Shown here in pieces: positions 5,585 to 5,911 of a stretch of 5,911 nucleotides of DNA. Location: NCBI GenBank assembly GCA_025964465.1, contig JAOPYS010000421.1:1-5911 (forward strand). Direction: 5' to 3'. The notes below the pieces were generated by a model. The model was not told where the DNA came from, did not search any database, and saw nothing but the letters and a program-made list of their open reading frames with translations. Position 1 is the first letter of the stretch, and the number at the start of each line of letters is the position of its first letter. Source of the DNA: Thermoleophilia bacterium (GTDB taxonomy: Bacteria > Actinomycetota > Thermoleophilia > Gaiellales > SKUG01). The translations under genes were made by a program, and so were the position numbers.

Positions 5585-5588
5585 GTCG

Positions 5589-5593
5589 CCTCC
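5589..5593 (-). promoter_or_regulatory. Ribosome binding site of the ArsR gene
   Basis: GGAGG on the minus strand, 4 nt before the GTG at 5584. The spacing is short but the match is perfect, and it supports the GTG start over longer alternatives. Confidence 0.55.
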
Positions 5594-5624
5594 ACCGGAC
5601 CCGGCCCGCGGTCGCGCCCGCGGG

Positions 5625-5911
5625 TCAGCCCGCCGCGACACCGGCACCCAGCACGCCGTCGAGGCGACCGAGGCAGTACTCCCAGCCCCCCGTGTTGCCC
5701 GCTGCCATCGGCGCGGCGACCTCCCGCGGCAGCGCCGCGAACCCCGCTTCAAGCACGCGGATGCGGCTCGTGCGCGGATCGTCCATCGCCTCGACCCGCA
5801 GCTCCACGAGCGTGGTCGGCAGCTCGTCGAACGGCGCATCACGGTCGAGCAGGTCACCCCACTGCGCTGCTGTTCCCGGGACCCAGCGGTAGGTCACGCT
5901 CCGCCCCTCGC
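5625..5911 (-). CDS. SRPBCC / AHSA1-like domain protein, C-terminal part (cut by window edge)
   Basis: Only the last 94 residues are visible; the frame is open to the right edge, so the true start lies outside the window. The GTG at 5897 is probably an internal valine (..GRSVTYRW..). Visible features, numbered from the first complete codon: YRW (7-9), strand TTLVELRVE (32-40), strand and turn RIRVLEAGFAALP (49-61), and C-terminal helix NTGGWEYCLGRLDGVL (72-87). This is the usual end of AHSA1/Hsp90-ATPase-activator-like SRPBCC proteins, where a long helix closes a hydrophobic ligand pocket. Such small bacterial proteins probably bind a hydrophobic ligand, but their roles are mostly unknown. 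It precedes the ArsR gene on the same strand by 40 nt, a common partner, suggesting the regulator controls this gene. Confidence 0.72.
   Translation of the reverse strand, partial: EGRSVTYRWVPGTAAQWGDLLDRDAPFDELPTTLVELRVEAMDDPRTSRIRVLEAGFAALPREVAAPMAAGNTGGWEYCLGRLDGVLGAGVAAG

Noticed and set aside
5585..5857. Longer ArsR protein with about 91 extra N-terminal residues
   Set aside because: The extra part is the SRPBCC coding sequence read in another frame; ArsR similarity begins exactly at the GTG at 5584.
1..5911. Mobile element, CRISPR array, toxin-antitoxin or phage-defence system
   Set aside because: No transposase, integrase, spaced direct repeats, nuclease or toxin-like small gene pair was seen; all coding space is taken by the genes listed.

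Overview
The window is very GC-rich (about 70% by eye) and almost fully coding, with G/C-ending codons, Shine-Dalgarno-type starts and one GTG start. This points to a high-GC actinobacterium (Actinomycetota). The C-terminal half of the lipoprotein resembles Ig-like domains common in Thermoleophilia/Solirubrobacterales, but that is only a weak hint at lineage. No rRNA, tRNA, CRISPR array, insertion sequence, integrase or phage gene was seen. The window looks like ordinary chromosome carrying several small stress and envelope functions.

Left part, + strand. A LURP-one/tubby-like protein (35-697) is followed by a possible hairpin terminator and a 100-bp gap holding a candidate promoter with two TCAGGT direct repeats 11 bp apart. 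Then comes a tight three-gene operon: an ABC ATPase of the BcrA/LanF type with glutamate in place of the Q-loop glutamine (798-1733), an ABC-2 permease overlapping it by ATGA (1730-2563), and a secreted cysteine-rich lipoprotein starting 4 nt later (2568-3380). Together they look like an exporter or immunity-type module of the membrane with a surface lipoprotein partner, similar in layout to peptide-antibiotic immunity transporters. The substrate is unknown.

Middle, + strand. A full-length two-domain chromate transporter family protein, ChrA (3401-4621), starts 20 nt after the lipoprotein. Its start codon sits in the loop of a perfect inverted repeat, right after a TAGGGT box. It could therefore have its own, possibly leaderless, promoter as well as readthrough from the ABC operon.

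Right part, - strand. An ATP-motif universal stress protein (4638-5138) converges on chrA, with a perfect 8-bp hairpin at the chrA 3' end. Upstream of it (higher coordinates) lie a 101-aa ArsR-family regulator (5279-5584, GTG start) and the C-terminal 94 residues of an SRPBCC/AHSA1-like protein that runs off the right edge. The last two form a probable SRPBCC-ArsR pair.

The most interesting material is the E-loop ABC/permease/lipoprotein operon with its putative response-regulator site, and the unusual inverted repeat around the chrA start codon. Nothing here is clearly a new defence or mobile system.
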